In this document: piece by piece, positions 1-8,070 of the stretch
Position numbering within the stretch: the first letter of the stretch is position 1
Layout: each line of letters starts with the position of its first letter
Assembly: GCA_036394315.1 (NCBI GenBank)
Contig: DASWFI010000151.1
Coordinates: forward strand, 1 to 29,667
Direction: 5' to 3'
Source: DASWFI01 sp036394315
GTDB taxonomy: Bacteria > Patescibacteriota > Doudnabacteria > UBA920 > O2-02-FULL-48-8
DNA length: 29,667 nt
Notes under the pieces: generated by a model
What the model was told of the DNA's origin: nothing
What the model saw: only the letters and a program-made list of their open reading frames with translations
Databases searched by the model: none
Program-made: the position numbers and the translations under genes

Positions 1-1
1 T

Positions 2-154
2 TCAGGTCCCACCATCTACCTGGTCTTTGATACTACCTTAAGACCATTTACCACCCAGCAGCTATTCACTGACTTTGGATTCAGATTTGACCAGGTGGTC
101 ACAGTCCCAGACCCTGATCTCAATCTCCACTCCATAGGGGAAGTGATGAAGTAG
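2..154 (+). CDS. C-terminal fragment of a probable surface-repeat protein (5' truncated)
   Basis: An open frame runs in from the left edge and stops at TAG 152-154, giving about 50 residues. It contains a YLVFD...RPF stretch followed by a phenylalanine/glycine-containing segment and VVTVPDPDLNLHSIG. This alternation resembles the short repeats of some Patescibacteria and Gram-positive wall or surface proteins (YLI..GK.R.I, then F..LGY, then V..V.D..L). That resemblance is from memory, not from an alignment. No catalytic residues are visible. A strong terminator follows directly, so this is a real gene end rather than a chance frame. The rest of the gene lies outside the window, so its function cannot be judged. 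Confidence 0.5.
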   Translation, partial: SGPTIYLVFDTTLRPFTTQQLFTDFGFRFDQVVTVPDPDLNLHSIGEVMK

Positions 155-170
155 GATACTTAGTGAACAT

Positions 171-199
171 AAGGCTGAAGTATAGTACTTCGGCTTTTT
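171..199 (+). terminator. Intrinsic terminator after the surface-repeat gene
   Basis: The arms GCTGAAGTA and TACTTCGGC (one G-T pair) flank a three-base loop and are followed by TTTTTG. It starts 16 bases after the TAG stop of the upstream gene. Confidence 0.8.
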
Positions 200-236
200 G
201 TTACCATTCATCTGCGCACTTTTTTCCGTATAGGAG

Positions 237-307
237 TATAATGTCTTTAACAATCATTTGTGCCCTTAAGTGGGCGAGATAAAGAGCGGCTTCAAGGCCG
301 CTTTTTG
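237..307 (+). ncRNA. Possible small RNA with its own promoter and terminator
   Basis: A consensus -10 box TATAAT lies at 237-242 with no good -35. A transcript starting near 249 would carry a small GCCC/GGGC hairpin (263-274). It would end at a clear intrinsic terminator at 282-307, with AGCGGC and GCCGCT arms and then TTTTTG. No reading frame with a ribosome site fits inside. The terminator could instead be a second one for the upstream gene. I know no RNA family that matches. Confidence 0.3.
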
Positions 308-324
308 AGTTCTAAAAGCATTAG

Positions 325-403
325 CCAGCTGCCTCACCCCTCCTCTTTGAGATGTAACCATCCTCTAACCGTTCCCTGAAAGGGAGGGGAGCAACTGCTG
401 GGG
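325..403. repeat. Large GC-rich intergenic palindrome upstream of rarA
   Basis: CCAGC (325-329) pairs with GCTGG (397-401), and the inner CCCCTCC (337-343) pairs with GGAGGGG (383-389). It resembles the palindromic intergenic repeats of the CCTCACCCCTC type seen in many bacteria. It ends just before the rarA -10 box. Only one copy is present in the window. Confidence 0.5.
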
Positions 404-405
404 TG

Positions 406-414
406 TGCTATATT
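406..414 (+). promoter_or_regulatory. Extended -10 promoter of rarA
   Basis: TGcTATATT ends six bases before ATG 421. Transcription would start at or next to the start codon, implying a leaderless mRNA. No -35 hexamer is obvious, as is usual with the extended TGn form. Confidence 0.6.
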
Positions 415-420
415 AACTCT

Positions 421-1572
421 ATGTCCGAACCCCTTGCATCAAAAATCCGCCCTAAGAGTCTTGAAGACTTTGTCGGTCAGGAACATTTAGTCGGTCCTGA
501 TAGGCCACTTCGAATTGCCATAGAAAACAAGCATCTTTTCAGCTTCATCCTTTGGGGACCACCTGGAGTCGGTAAAACCACCTTGGCGCGGATTTATGCC
601 AATACATTGGGTGCTGACTATCATGAACTTTCCGCAGTGTCAGCTGGCAAGGATGATATTAAAAAAATTGTAGAAAAGAAAGCAGATTTGCTTAGCGGTC
701 AGAAACCTAAAGTTTTATTTTTAGATGAAATTCACAGATTCAACAAAGCACAGCAAGATTTTCTCTTACCTTATGTAGAAAACGGGGTTTTGACTTTGAT
801 CGGAGCTACTACTGAGAATCCCAGCTTCGAAGTTATACCCGCTCTTTTATCACGGTGCCGAGTGTTTGTGCTAAATGAATTGTCGGAATCAGATATGAGC
901 CAGGTTATCGATCAAACTGGATTTGAATTGAGCAAAGACGCGAAGGATTGGCTGATCCGCATGGCCAATGGCGATGCCAGGCAAGCCATCACTATGTTGG
1001 AGAACACCGCGAATTTTTATCAAGATATTACTATAGAGAATCTGAAAAATACCCTGCAAAGCAAACATCTGCGTTATGATAAAAAAGCGGAAGAACATTA
1101 CAATACCATCAGCGCTTTCATAAAATCCATGCGCGCTTCGCAACCGGACGCAGCGTTGTATTATCTGGCTCGGATGGTGGAAGCAGGGGAGGACCCAAAA
1201 TTTATCGCGCGGCGCATGGTGGTGTTTGCATCGGAAGACATTGGTCTTGCGGATCCAGTCGCGTTGCAACTGGCCAATGATGTTTTTCGAGCCTGCGAAA
1301 CTATCGGCTATCCGGAATGCGCCATCAATTTATCTCACGGTGTGGCATATCTTGCTAATGCTACGAAAAATCGCGATTCGTATAACGCCTACTACGAAGC
1401 AGTAGATGATGTAAAAGAAACTGGTAACTTGCCAGTCCCGTTAATGATACGCAATGCCCCCACCAAGCTTATGAAAGAGCTTGGCTATCACAAAGGTTAT
1501 GAATTGTATCCTAAAGAAGATTTGCTACCCGAGAAACTCAAGGGCAAAAAATATTTGAAAAAGAAAAAATAA
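421..1572 (+). CDS. rarA: Replication-associated recombination protein A (RarA/MgsA, AAA+ ATPase)
   Basis: This 383-residue AAA+ clamp-loader-like ATPase acts at stalled or single-stranded replication forks (WRNIP1/MgsA family). Walker A GPPGVGKTT is at about residues 46-54 and Walker B LFLDEIHRF at about 99-107. A sensor-1 region GATTENPSFEVIPALLSRC and the arginine-containing GDARQAI motif follow. The C-terminal tetramerisation half has the family block ARRMVVFASEDIGLADP and a LSHGVAYLA segment. Length is close to the usual 400-450. I start at ATG 421 rather than 403, because 403 lies upstream of the -10 box and MSEPLASKIRPKSL is the expected N-terminus. Its stop is six bases from the convergent 80-aa gene. 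Confidence 0.95.
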   Translation: MSEPLASKIRPKSLEDFVGQEHLVGPDRPLRIAIENKHLFSFILWGPPGVGKTTLARIYANTLGADYHELSAVSAGKDDIKKIVEKKADLLSGQKPKVLFLDEIHRFNKAQQDFLLPYVENGVLTLIGATTENPSFEVIPALLSRCRVFVLNELSESDMSQVIDQTGFELSKDAKDWLIRMANGDARQAITMLENTANFYQDITIENLKNTLQSKHLRYDKKAEEHYNTISAFIKSMRASQPDAALYYLARMVEAGEDPKFIARRMVVFASEDIGLADPVALQLANDVFRACETIGYPECAINLSHGVAYLANATKNRDSYNAYYEAVDDVKETGNLPVPLMIRNAPTKLMKELGYHKGYELYPKEDLLPEKLKGKKYLKKKK

Positions 1573-1578
1573 TTCGGA

Positions 1579-1821
1579 TTATTCAAAAGTATCCGGGGAA
1601 GAATCCATAGCAGACCAAAGCTGAGCGGCGGACGCATCCGGGTTATCCGGATCCAATTCCAAGTTATATAGCTTGGCATATTCCTGAAGCTCTTCTTTAT
1701 CTTCGATATATGGGCTATGGGCCAGACGTATCAGATCTTCATATTTCGGCTTGCCATGATCTTGAAGCCATTTTTCAGCATGCGCTATGTGTTGAGTATC
1801 AGTCGTTTGATGTTTTTTCAT
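1579..1821 (-). CDS. Small acidic hypothetical protein (80 aa)
   Basis: Eighty residues, hydrophilic and acidic towards the C-terminus (DPDNPDAS, then MDSSPDTFE). There is a helix-prone middle (IEDKEELQEYAKLYNLEL) and an N-terminal segment rich in His, Gln and Lys. I see no signal peptide, membrane helix or metal motif and recognise no family. It is probably a real gene. The start codon sits six bases after a TATTAT -10 box, the same geometry as other leaderless genes here, and it fills the gap between convergent rarA and the M23 peptidase gene without overlapping either. Confidence 0.65.
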   Translation of the reverse strand: MKKHQTTDTQHIAHAEKWLQDHGKPKYEDLIRLAHSPYIEDKEELQEYAKLYNLELDPDNPDASAAQLWSAMDSSPDTFE

Positions 1822-1827
1822 AAAGAC

Positions 1828-1833
1828 ATAATA
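1828..1833 (-). promoter_or_regulatory. -10 box of the 80-aa gene (leaderless)
   Basis: On the minus strand TATTAT is followed by six bases and then ATG. An ATGACA hexamer lies 16 bases upstream as a possible -35. Confidence 0.5.
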
Positions 1834-1868
1834 GGTTTATTATTCAAAATGTCATTGGTGTAAAAGTA

Positions 1869-2549
1869 CTAATGGAGTTTTTGATAATCCAGCCAGTTTG
1901 AAAGCAAAGATGGGGATTGCACATAACCTAGAATGTTTATGCCGCTGCCCTTGTGAACTCCGAGGTGTAAATGTTTGCGTTCGCCGTCGGTTTCACCGGG
2001 TGGCTGGCCCAAGACCCCGATTTTTTCTCCCTTACTTAAATTATCCCTGGCATTTTTTGCGATACTCTTCAGGCTCACGTGACCGTAGATCACAGTTACA
2101 GCTTGGTTATCAATCATACAAGCCTGGACCATGACTCCACCGTAACCCGTGGCTGTTCTTTTTTGTAAAATTTTTCCATCGCAAATTGCATACAATGGAA
2201 CCTCGATGTTTGCTTCTTCGGCAAAAGTTTCAAAATCAGTGCCGGTGTGATAGCCAGAGAATTTTTCCGGCTGAACAGGAGAATTAGCTTTCGTTATATA
2301 AATTCCGAATGGTTTTTTCGTCATGCGCTGATCTGGTTTATCAACCGGAGAGGCAAGTTTTGGCGCAGGGTTTGGATTCGCCGCTGGCTTGAGACTCGTG
2401 GGTGGAGGAGGGAGGGGCGGGGGAGTTGTTGGTTGGTTTGTCTTGGTCGGTGTGTTGCCCGGCGGGCCCACTCGATTTACAAAAGCCTGGATTCCAAAAC
2501 CCAGGACTATCAGGACCAAGATTGTAATTATTAAGTATTGACGATTCAT
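1869..2549 (-). CDS. Membrane-anchored M23 (LytM-type) peptidase
   Basis: A 226-residue protein with an N-terminal membrane anchor (about residues 5-22), a proline/alanine-rich linker (about 27-70, including a run of PPPLPPPP) and a C-terminal M23 domain. The zinc and catalytic pattern is intact: H101-x3-D105 (HTGTD), H157 (YGH) and H193-x-H195 (HLH). M23 enzymes cut peptidoglycan cross-bridges or stem peptides outside the cytoplasmic membrane. I use ATG 2549, which has AGAGGA just upstream and overlaps the stop of the 35-aa membrane ORF as ATGA. A longer frame to 2627 reads through that small gene and is unlikely. Confidence 0.88.
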   Translation of the reverse strand: MNRQYLIITILVLIVLGFGIQAFVNRVGPPGNTPTKTNQPTTPPPLPPPPTSLKPAANPNPAPKLASPVDKPDQRMTKKPFGIYITKANSPVQPEKFSGYHTGTDFETFAEEANIEVPLYAICDGKILQKRTATGYGGVMVQACMIDNQAVTVIYGHVSLKSIAKNARDNLSKGEKIGVLGQPPGETDGERKHLHLGVHKGSGINILGYVQSPSLLSNWLDYQKLH

Positions 2550-2653
2550 GTTCCTCTGTCTTTTTTCGGTTTGTAATATAAATAAATATCCCAGGCAAAA
2601 AGTAGTAACAGGCTCACCAACAGCCATATGCTGGTTTTGTTAAGCAAATTCAT
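2546..2653 (-). CDS. Tiny single-span membrane protein (35 aa), coupled to the M23 peptidase
   Basis: A 35-codon frame starts at 2653, with a polar N-terminus (MNLLNKTS), one hydrophobic helix (IWLLVSLLLLFAWDIYLYY) and a basic tail (KPKKDRGT). Its TGA overlaps the ATG of the M23 gene (ATGA), which suggests translational coupling. Upstream are TGGACA, a 16-base spacer and TACAAT, and the ATG follows six bases after the -10 box, so this is the first gene of a leaderless two-gene operon. I recognise no family. A role as partner or topology helper for the peptidase is inference from the overlap only. Confidence 0.65.
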   Translation of the reverse strand: MNLLNKTSIWLLVSLLLLFAWDIYLYYKPKKDRGT

Positions 2654-2659
2654 GGATAT

Positions 2660-2687
2660 ATTGTAGCCGCTTAAAATAGATTGTCCA
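2660..2687 (-). promoter_or_regulatory. Promoter of the 35-aa/M23 operon
   Basis: Minus strand: TGGACA (2687-2682), 16-base spacer, TACAAT (2665-2660), then six bases to ATG 2653. Confidence 0.65.
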
Positions 2688-2758
2688 TTGGTATTTGTTT
2701 GCTACCTTTGTGCCAATCCTAATATTCTTCGACCCTTTTATCCACGGTTAAAATCAGC

Positions 2759-2764
2759 TATAAT
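2759..2764 (+). promoter_or_regulatory. -10 box of the glycan cluster
   Basis: A perfect TATAAT ends nine bases before ATG 2774. No Shine-Dalgarno sequence precedes the ATG, so the operon mRNA is probably leaderless or nearly so. Confidence 0.6.
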
Positions 2765-2773
2765 TAACTACGC

Positions 2774-4210
2774 ATGTTACATATCGGACGCAATATATTA
2801 AGTTTGATCACTTCCAGGGTACTCTCAGCAATTGTCCTGGTTTTCATTTATTTCAGGCTGTTGAATTATTTAGGTCCTAGTGCCACAGGGCAATACGGAT
2901 TGCAGACGGCTTACTTAGTCGTGTTTACATTCTTTGTAGATTTGGGAATTCAACAGCTCGTGATCAAAAAAATGAGTGAGAATAGGGACGAAACTGGTAA
3001 ATATTTAACCAACTATTTTGGCATTCAGTTTCTTTTAGGTTTAACGTTTGCCTCAATCATGGCGGCGATTGTTTTATCCGCACATTATCCGCTTTTAGTG
3101 GAGCGGGCTTTGCTGGTAACTTCCGCTGGATTGTTGCTTTCTTCGATGACTATGCCGTTTATGGCAGTCATAAATGCATTTGAACGTTTTAAGATTATTG
3201 CTACCGTTAATTTTTTAAACGCCTTAATCAATGCCAGCATGATGATTTTGGCCATGATGACTCATCGCAGCATTCTTTTTTTGGCATTTACGCCTGTTAT
3301 AGTTGCGAGTTTTAATATTTTGGTTTACAGCTATATAGTCCATACCAAGTTTGCCCGCTTCACTTATAAATTCGAATTAGCTTTTTGGAAACGATTATTC
3401 ATTTTGAGCCTGCCATTTATCCCTTTGACAATTTTTAGTATTTACAATCGGATCGATACTTTACTTTTACCTCATTTGAGAAATTTTACGGAGAGCGGAT
3501 ACTATACAGCAGCATATAAATTTTGGGATATATTGGCATTTGTGCCTGGCGCTCTGGGAGCAGTGCTTTATCCGTATTTTGCCGGTAAAATTTTCCGTGG
3601 CGAATTAGCGGAAGTAAGAAAGGTTTTGGAAATCTACACGCGATTCATGATAGCACTGGCTGTACCCTTAACCGTCGGGGCGTATTTGTTGGCGGATAAA
3701 TTACTTTTAACTCTTCTTCGAAACAATTCATTTGCCCCGGCTGCTCCGGCAGTCTGGATTTTAATAGCAGGAGGATCGCTGCTTATGATCTACGTGCCGG
3801 TTAATACCATTATGATTTCCCAACGGACAAAGACAGCGACGATTATAACCGGATTTACATTAGTTTTTAATCTTGCCGCCAATTTAATTTTGGTTCCCAA
3901 GTACGGATTTGTGATGGCCGCCATAATTACTTTTGTAAGCGAGCTTATTCAGTTAGTCGGATACACGTATATAGTTAAGACCAAAATTATTGATTTCAAT
4001 TACCTCGGTAATTTTATAAAACCTGTCGTCGCTGGCCTGGTCATGGGCGGAGTGGTTTATTATTTACGCTCGTATAACTTATTTATTTTATCTGCGGTGG
4101 GGGCGTTGATTTACTTCGCGACATTATTATTAGTCAGATTTTTTCACAAAGAAGAATGGGAATTGGTTAAGGACACGATTAACTTCAGAAAGAAGATTGA
4201 AATACCATGA
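2774..4210 (+). CDS. Polysaccharide flippase-like membrane protein (MOP/Wzx family)
   Basis: A 478-residue protein with 12 or more hydrophobic segments along its whole length. The N-terminal block IGRNILSLITSRVLSAIV and the GxxATGQYGLQTA segment are typical of the oligosaccharide flippase (RfbX/Wzx, MOP superfamily). Such proteins move lipid-linked oligosaccharides across the cytoplasmic membrane. The next gene starts inside its stop codon (ATGA at 4207-4210), so it is the first gene of a coupled glycan operon with two glycosyltransferases and a polymerase-like protein. The substrate cannot be told from sequence. Confidence 0.88.
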   Translation: MLHIGRNILSLITSRVLSAIVLVFIYFRLLNYLGPSATGQYGLQTAYLVVFTFFVDLGIQQLVIKKMSENRDETGKYLTNYFGIQFLLGLTFASIMAAIVLSAHYPLLVERALLVTSAGLLLSSMTMPFMAVINAFERFKIIATVNFLNALINASMMILAMMTHRSILFLAFTPVIVASFNILVYSYIVHTKFARFTYKFELAFWKRLFILSLPFIPLTIFSIYNRIDTLLLPHLRNFTESGYYTAAYKFWDILAFVPGALGAVLYPYFAGKIFRGELAEVRKVLEIYTRFMIALAVPLTVGAYLLADKLLLTLLRNNSFAPAAPAVWILIAGGSLLMIYVPVNTIMISQRTKTATIITGFTLVFNLAANLILVPKYGFVMAAIITFVSELIQLVGYTYIVKTKIIDFNYLGNFIKPVVAGLVMGGVVYYLRSYNLFILSAVGALIYFATLLLVRFFHKEEWELVKDTINFRKKIEIP

Positions 4211-5313
4211 CGATTGGAATCGAAGCAGAACGGGCGAATACGCCAAACCCCGCCGGCCCCGAACGCTATGCTGCCGAATTGATACGCAACTTAGCCAAAC
4301 TTGATACGAAAAATCACTATATTTTATATTTTCGGACGGAACCCCAGCAATGGTTTTACGACTTGCCGGAAAACTTTAAGATTAAAGTGATTCCGTTTCC
4401 CAAATTCTGGACACAAATTAGAATTTCCTGGGAAATGCTCTGGCATCCGGTTGACATATTGTTGATTTTGGCAGCAACGCTGCCCTTGATTCATGCCAAA
4501 AAATCCGTGGTAACTATTCATGATATCGCTTATGAATTATTTGAAGGTATTTATACCGGGTTTATGAATTACTACCAGAAATTCAGCTCACGGTTTGCAG
4601 CCAAACACGCGGTGAAGTTACTTTCTGTTTCCCAAGCCACTAAAGACGATCTGATCAGAACCTATAAAACTGATCCGGACAAGATTACTGTGACACCTTT
4701 AGGACTGGCAGATGGTTTCCGTCCCATCAATTATGAAGAAGTCCAACCGATTTTGGATAAATATGAATTGATATATCAGAAATATATTTTGTTTGTGGGA
4801 ACTATCCAGCCCCGCAAAAATATTCCGAGGTTGGTGGAAGCCTACCAAAAAATAAAAGAACAAAATCATATAGAGGAAAAACTGATCATTGCCGGCGGGC
4901 GTGGTTGGCTTTGGGAGCCAATTTTGAAGCAAGTAAAAACCGCCGGGATTGACGGTTCGGTTAAATATTTAGATTATATCCCTAAACAAGATTTACCCTA
5001 TTTGATCGCCGGGGCCAGGCTTTTGACCCTACCGGCCCTGTACGAAGGATTTGGGATTCCGCCTTTGGAGGCCATGGCGTCTGGTGTACCGGTCGTAGTT
5101 TCGAATCTCTCCTCATTGCCTGAGGTGGTGGGGGACGCCGGAGTTTTAGTTGATCCCAACTCCATTGACTCGATTGCTGACGGGTTGCTAAAAGTTATTG
5201 CTGACAATAATTTGCGCCTGCAGATGATCGCGAAAGGCCTGGAACGAGCCAAGCAGTTTACTTGGGAGAATACAGCCAGAAAAACATTGGAAGTACTGGA
5301 GAGTTTAAAATAA
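4207..5313 (+). CDS. Glycosyltransferase family 4 (GT-B, group 1)
   Basis: A 368-residue GT-B enzyme. The N-terminal Rossmann half carries the acceptor loop (ANTPNPAGPERYAAEL). The C-terminal donor half has FVGTIQPRKN, the AGGRGW segment and the retaining-enzyme signature E280-x7-E288 in EGFGIPPLEAMASG, followed by SNLSSLPEVVGDAG. The family adds a sugar from a nucleotide donor to a growing lipid-linked glycan at the inner face of the membrane. Mannosyltransferases look like this, but donor specificity is not readable. It overlaps the flippase gene by four bases, and its TAA overlaps the next ATG (TAATG). Confidence 0.92.
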   Translation: MTIGIEAERANTPNPAGPERYAAELIRNLAKLDTKNHYILYFRTEPQQWFYDLPENFKIKVIPFPKFWTQIRISWEMLWHPVDILLILAATLPLIHAKKSVVTIHDIAYELFEGIYTGFMNYYQKFSSRFAAKHAVKLLSVSQATKDDLIRTYKTDPDKITVTPLGLADGFRPINYEEVQPILDKYELIYQKYILFVGTIQPRKNIPRLVEAYQKIKEQNHIEEKLIIAGGRGWLWEPILKQVKTAGIDGSVKYLDYIPKQDLPYLIAGARLLTLPALYEGFGIPPLEAMASGVPVVVSNLSSLPEVVGDAGVLVDPNSIDSIADGLLKVIADNNLRLQMIAKGLERAKQFTWENTARKTLEVLESLK

Positions 5314-6587
5314 TGCAGACATTACTTATTACAATTTTTACGATTGTTTCTGTTGCATCTTTCTGGCAATTTTTACGTGGTAAATACCAGTTGGCTCCTT
5401 TATGGCTGATGCTGTCAGCATGGTTTATAGCGATTGCAATCTCCCAACTGCATTTGTCTGAATTAGAATGGCTCTGGCCTGCGAAATATTGGTATTTGAT
5501 TTTTGTTTCCCTAGGAAGCTTTGTTTTGGGATTTTTGGTTTTCGATAAAGTCTGGCAAAGATATCCCTGGTGGATGAAAATAAAATTGCTTGCACGAGAG
5601 AACCTTTCGGAACAAAAACTTCGCTATTTGATTTATTTTTTGTTCGCCGTTTCGCTGGTCGGTTTATATATGTTTTATAAACGGGCGGGAAATTTTCCGC
5701 TTTTGGCCCCAGATCCGGATGTGTTTCGGTTTGCTGCGGATGAAAAAGTTCCCGGCCTTATAAATTACGTGGCCCAGTTGGCGCGAGTATTTATTCCGCT
5801 TTCATTTTTTTTGATCTTTCGGCAAAATTTTTCCTGGCGCAGGCATTGGGATTTGGTAACTATCTGTCTGGTCGGGACAGTATTTTTGATTTTATACGCA
5901 TCCCGGACTCAGATTTTCTTTATTGATTTATGGATTATGGCTTTGTATCTGCTCATGAGAAAACCGAATTTGCGTCAGGCGATTAAGTTTTACCCGGCTT
6001 TTTTACTGGTATCGATCGTGGTCCTGGCCGCAGTGCCGCTTATCCGCCAATATAAAAGCTATGGCCCTGGGTATCTCGGTGCTGTGACCGGGATTAATGA
6101 GTCCCATTACAATCCAATAGAAAAAGCGTTCGTTCCCATCTACATCGGAGTTTCCTTCAACCAGCAAGCATTACTGCATGCGGAAATTTATTATCGAAAT
6201 CATCCGATCCAGCACGGCAAGGTTTCGCTGGATCCATTTACGAATATTTTCGGCAAAGCTATTCCGGCTTTGAACCAATTCAAATCACATTATGACCTGG
6301 GTGCAATATTTTATTCCTGGTGGAACACGGGCACTTATTTGTTCCCGTTTGTGCAGGATTTTGGAGACGCGGCATTTTATGTTATTCCATTTTTGATCGC
6401 GGCAATTTTAACTTTAGTTTGGTATTACTGGAAAACTTCGCCGAATTTTCTGTCTACCAATCTTTACGCCTACTCTATGTTTTTTATAGTAATGACCGTA
6501 TACCTATCCTTCACAGTCCGCGCCGAAATGTATTTGGATTTAATGTTGCTATTTGCGGGTTATTTAATTGTCAGTCATGAAAGTTAG
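5313..6587 (+). CDS. O-antigen polymerase/ligase-like multispan membrane protein
   Basis: About 424 residues, with roughly ten or more hydrophobic helices and a large extracytoplasmic loop in the second half (about residues 255-345). This is the topology of Wzy polymerases and oligosaccharide repeat-unit polymerases. An arginine sits after a helix in ASRTQIFFID and another before the loop in PLIRQYKSYG, as in that group. I start at ATG 5313, which overlaps the preceding TAA and has GGAGAG about nine bases upstream; an in-frame start at 5262 would overlap the GT4 gene by 50 bases. Function rests on topology and operon context. Confidence 0.7.
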   Translation: MQTLLITIFTIVSVASFWQFLRGKYQLAPLWLMLSAWFIAIAISQLHLSELEWLWPAKYWYLIFVSLGSFVLGFLVFDKVWQRYPWWMKIKLLARENLSEQKLRYLIYFLFAVSLVGLYMFYKRAGNFPLLAPDPDVFRFAADEKVPGLINYVAQLARVFIPLSFFLIFRQNFSWRRHWDLVTICLVGTVFLILYASRTQIFFIDLWIMALYLLMRKPNLRQAIKFYPAFLLVSIVVLAAVPLIRQYKSYGPGYLGAVTGINESHYNPIEKAFVPIYIGVSFNQQALLHAEIYYRNHPIQHGKVSLDPFTNIFGKAIPALNQFKSHYDLGAIFYSWWNTGTYLFPFVQDFGDAAFYVIPFLIAAILTLVWYYWKTSPNFLSTNLYAYSMFFIVMTVYLSFTVRAEMYLDLMLLFAGYLIVSHES

Positions 6588-7554
6588 TATTGTTACTCTG
6601 CCATTTCGCAAGAATTTTCTCATAAAGCCGGTTTATGATGCGATTTTTGCGCAGACTTATAAAGATTTGGAAGTTATTGCAGTTTTGAATGATTCTACCG
6701 ATGGCACTAAAGAAATTCTAACTAAAAATTATCCCTCGATAAAAATAATTGAGCCTGGAGCTAATTTGTTTTTTGCCAAGGGCATGAATCTGGGAATCCA
6801 AAATTCGACAGGAGAATTTATCCAGTTGGTCAATGATGACCTGCTATTGGAACCTAATTATATAGAAGAAATGCTCAAGGTTTTTGATGACCCAAAAGTT
6901 GCCGCCGCTGCCGGTAAAATTCTTCGCTATGATTTTCAAAAAAATCAGAAGTTAAATATTATCGATACCACAGGAATAACCATATCCTCATCAGGAAGAG
7001 CCAAAGATAGAGGACAGCTGGAAGCAGACAGCGGCCAGTATGATAACCAAAAAGAAGTGTTTGGCGTTTCAGGAGCGGGACCGATGTATAGAAAATCTGC
7101 TTTGGAAAAAGTAAGGTTTGAACAAGAGTATTTTGACGAAGACTTTGTTATGTACTGGGAAGATGTCGATCTATCTTGGCGATTTAATAACGCTGGTTAC
7201 AAAAATATTTATGTGCCGACTGCCACTGCATACCATGGTCGGACAGCAGGACAGAGCGAGGGCGGGTATTTGCATCTATGGAAATTTATTAAGCATCACA
7301 AAAAACTGAATCATCAGGTTTTGAAATGGAATTACAAAAACCATATTTTGATGTATATTAAGAACGCCAAACACATTTGGCATCCGGCATTTGTTTTGCG
7401 TGAACTGGCCATGCTTGGTTATATCGTTGTTTTTGAAACCAGCACTTTAAAAGTAATTCCCGAACTGTTCCGCCAAATTCCGAAAATTTTAAAAAAACGC
7501 AGTATAGATAAAAAAAAGAAGCCCGGAAGGATGTCTTATCCAAGCTTCAGTTGA
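6577..7554 (+). CDS. Glycosyltransferase family 2 (rhamnosyltransferase-like)
   Basis: A 325-residue GT-A enzyme. The N-terminus MKVSIVTLPFRKN leads into an NDSTDGT loop, VNDDLLLEP carries the metal-binding acidic pair (D87, D88), and DEDFVMYWEDVDLSWRF holds the catalytic-base region. The tail is basic and lysine-rich. These features match the inverting GT2 group of WcaE and rhamnosyltransferases. ATG 6577 lies 11 bases inside the polymerase-like gene; an upstream in-frame TTG at 6568 has no advantage. Its 3' end overlaps the convergent GC-rich membrane gene by 19 bases. Confidence 0.9.
   Translation: MKVSIVTLPFRKNFLIKPVYDAIFAQTYKDLEVIAVLNDSTDGTKEILTKNYPSIKIIEPGANLFFAKGMNLGIQNSTGEFIQLVNDDLLLEPNYIEEMLKVFDDPKVAAAAGKILRYDFQKNQKLNIIDTTGITISSSGRAKDRGQLEADSGQYDNQKEVFGVSGAGPMYRKSALEKVRFEQEYFDEDFVMYWEDVDLSWRFNNAGYKNIYVPTATAYHGRTAGQSEGGYLHLWKFIKHHKKLNHQVLKWNYKNHILMYIKNAKHIWHPAFVLRELAMLGYIVVFETSTLKVIPELFRQIPKILKKRSIDKKKKPGRMSYPSFS
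7510..7548 (-). terminator. Terminator of the GC-rich membrane gene
   Basis: Minus strand: GAAGC and GCTTC arms are followed by eight T. The stop codon of the 156-aa gene sits in the loop, and the hairpin also overlaps the end of the convergent GT2 gene. Confidence 0.65.
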
Positions 7555-8006
7555 TGCCCTGATCGGACTTGGCAGACTCCGAAGATCAAGAGCCACAGGA
7601 TGGCTGGCCCGAGGAACAGCCACAGTACCGTCCCAACCATGAATAAAGGCCAGAATACTTGTGGCTCGATAGAGGCACTTCTCAACATCCAACTGCCCCA
7701 CAACAGCCAGCAGACAAAAGTAAGTCCCTGCTTGCCGAACTGAACTGGATTCCAGATGAATAGGCCAGCAATCATTCTGAGCGCCGACCGACCTGCTGGC
7801 TCCAGATTGCCTGACAAAAGGTAGAGCAGTCCGGCAGACAAACTTGGAAAGAGCACGCCAGTATACACCGGCCAGTATATGAATGCGTACAGCAAGTCCC
7901 AGTTGTCGACGGGATCTTTTCGTACCGGCAGTCGTGGATTGAGCAGACGAACCATGTTTCCGAAAACGAAGGCGCCGACGAGTAATGCCAAGAGAAAGCC
8001 ACGCAT
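7536..8006 (-). CDS. GC-rich integral membrane protein (156 aa), possible cassette gene
   Basis: 156 residues with about four hydrophobic segments (near residues 3-20, 38-66, 80-107 and 120-146) and short basic loops. I recognise no family. Codon use is clearly GC-richer than in the flanking glycosyltransferase genes. It has what most neighbours lack: GGAGG ending four bases before ATG 8006, a TTGCTA/TAATAT promoter and a private terminator. It runs against the glycan operon and splits it from the second GT2 gene. This reads as a later insertion, possibly with no part in glycan assembly. Confidence 0.68.
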   Translation of the reverse strand: MRGFLLALLVGAFVFGNMVRLLNPRLPVRKDPVDNWDLLYAFIYWPVYTGVLFPSLSAGLLYLLSGNLEPAGRSALRMIAGLFIWNPVQFGKQGLTFVCWLLWGSWMLRSASIEPQVFWPLFMVGTVLWLFLGPAILWLLIFGVCQVRSGHQLKLG

Positions 8007-8037
8007 GAATCCTCCATCTGATTGCGAAGTACTTAGA

Positions 8038-8066
8038 ATATTATCGAATTTCGGCTATAATAGCAA
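8038..8066 (-). promoter_or_regulatory. Promoter of the GC-rich membrane gene
   Basis: Minus strand: TTGCTA (8066-8061), 17 bases, TAATAT (8043-8038), followed by a 30-base leader ending in a GGAGG site. It overlaps the opposing -10 box of the GT2 gene. Confidence 0.55.
8056..8061 (+). promoter_or_regulatory. -10 box of the second GT2 gene (leaderless)
   Basis: TATAAT ends nine bases before ATG 8071 and there is no ribosome site. It lies inside the spacer and -35 of the divergent promoter, so the two promoters should compete. Confidence 0.6.
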
Positions 8067-8070
8067 CACA

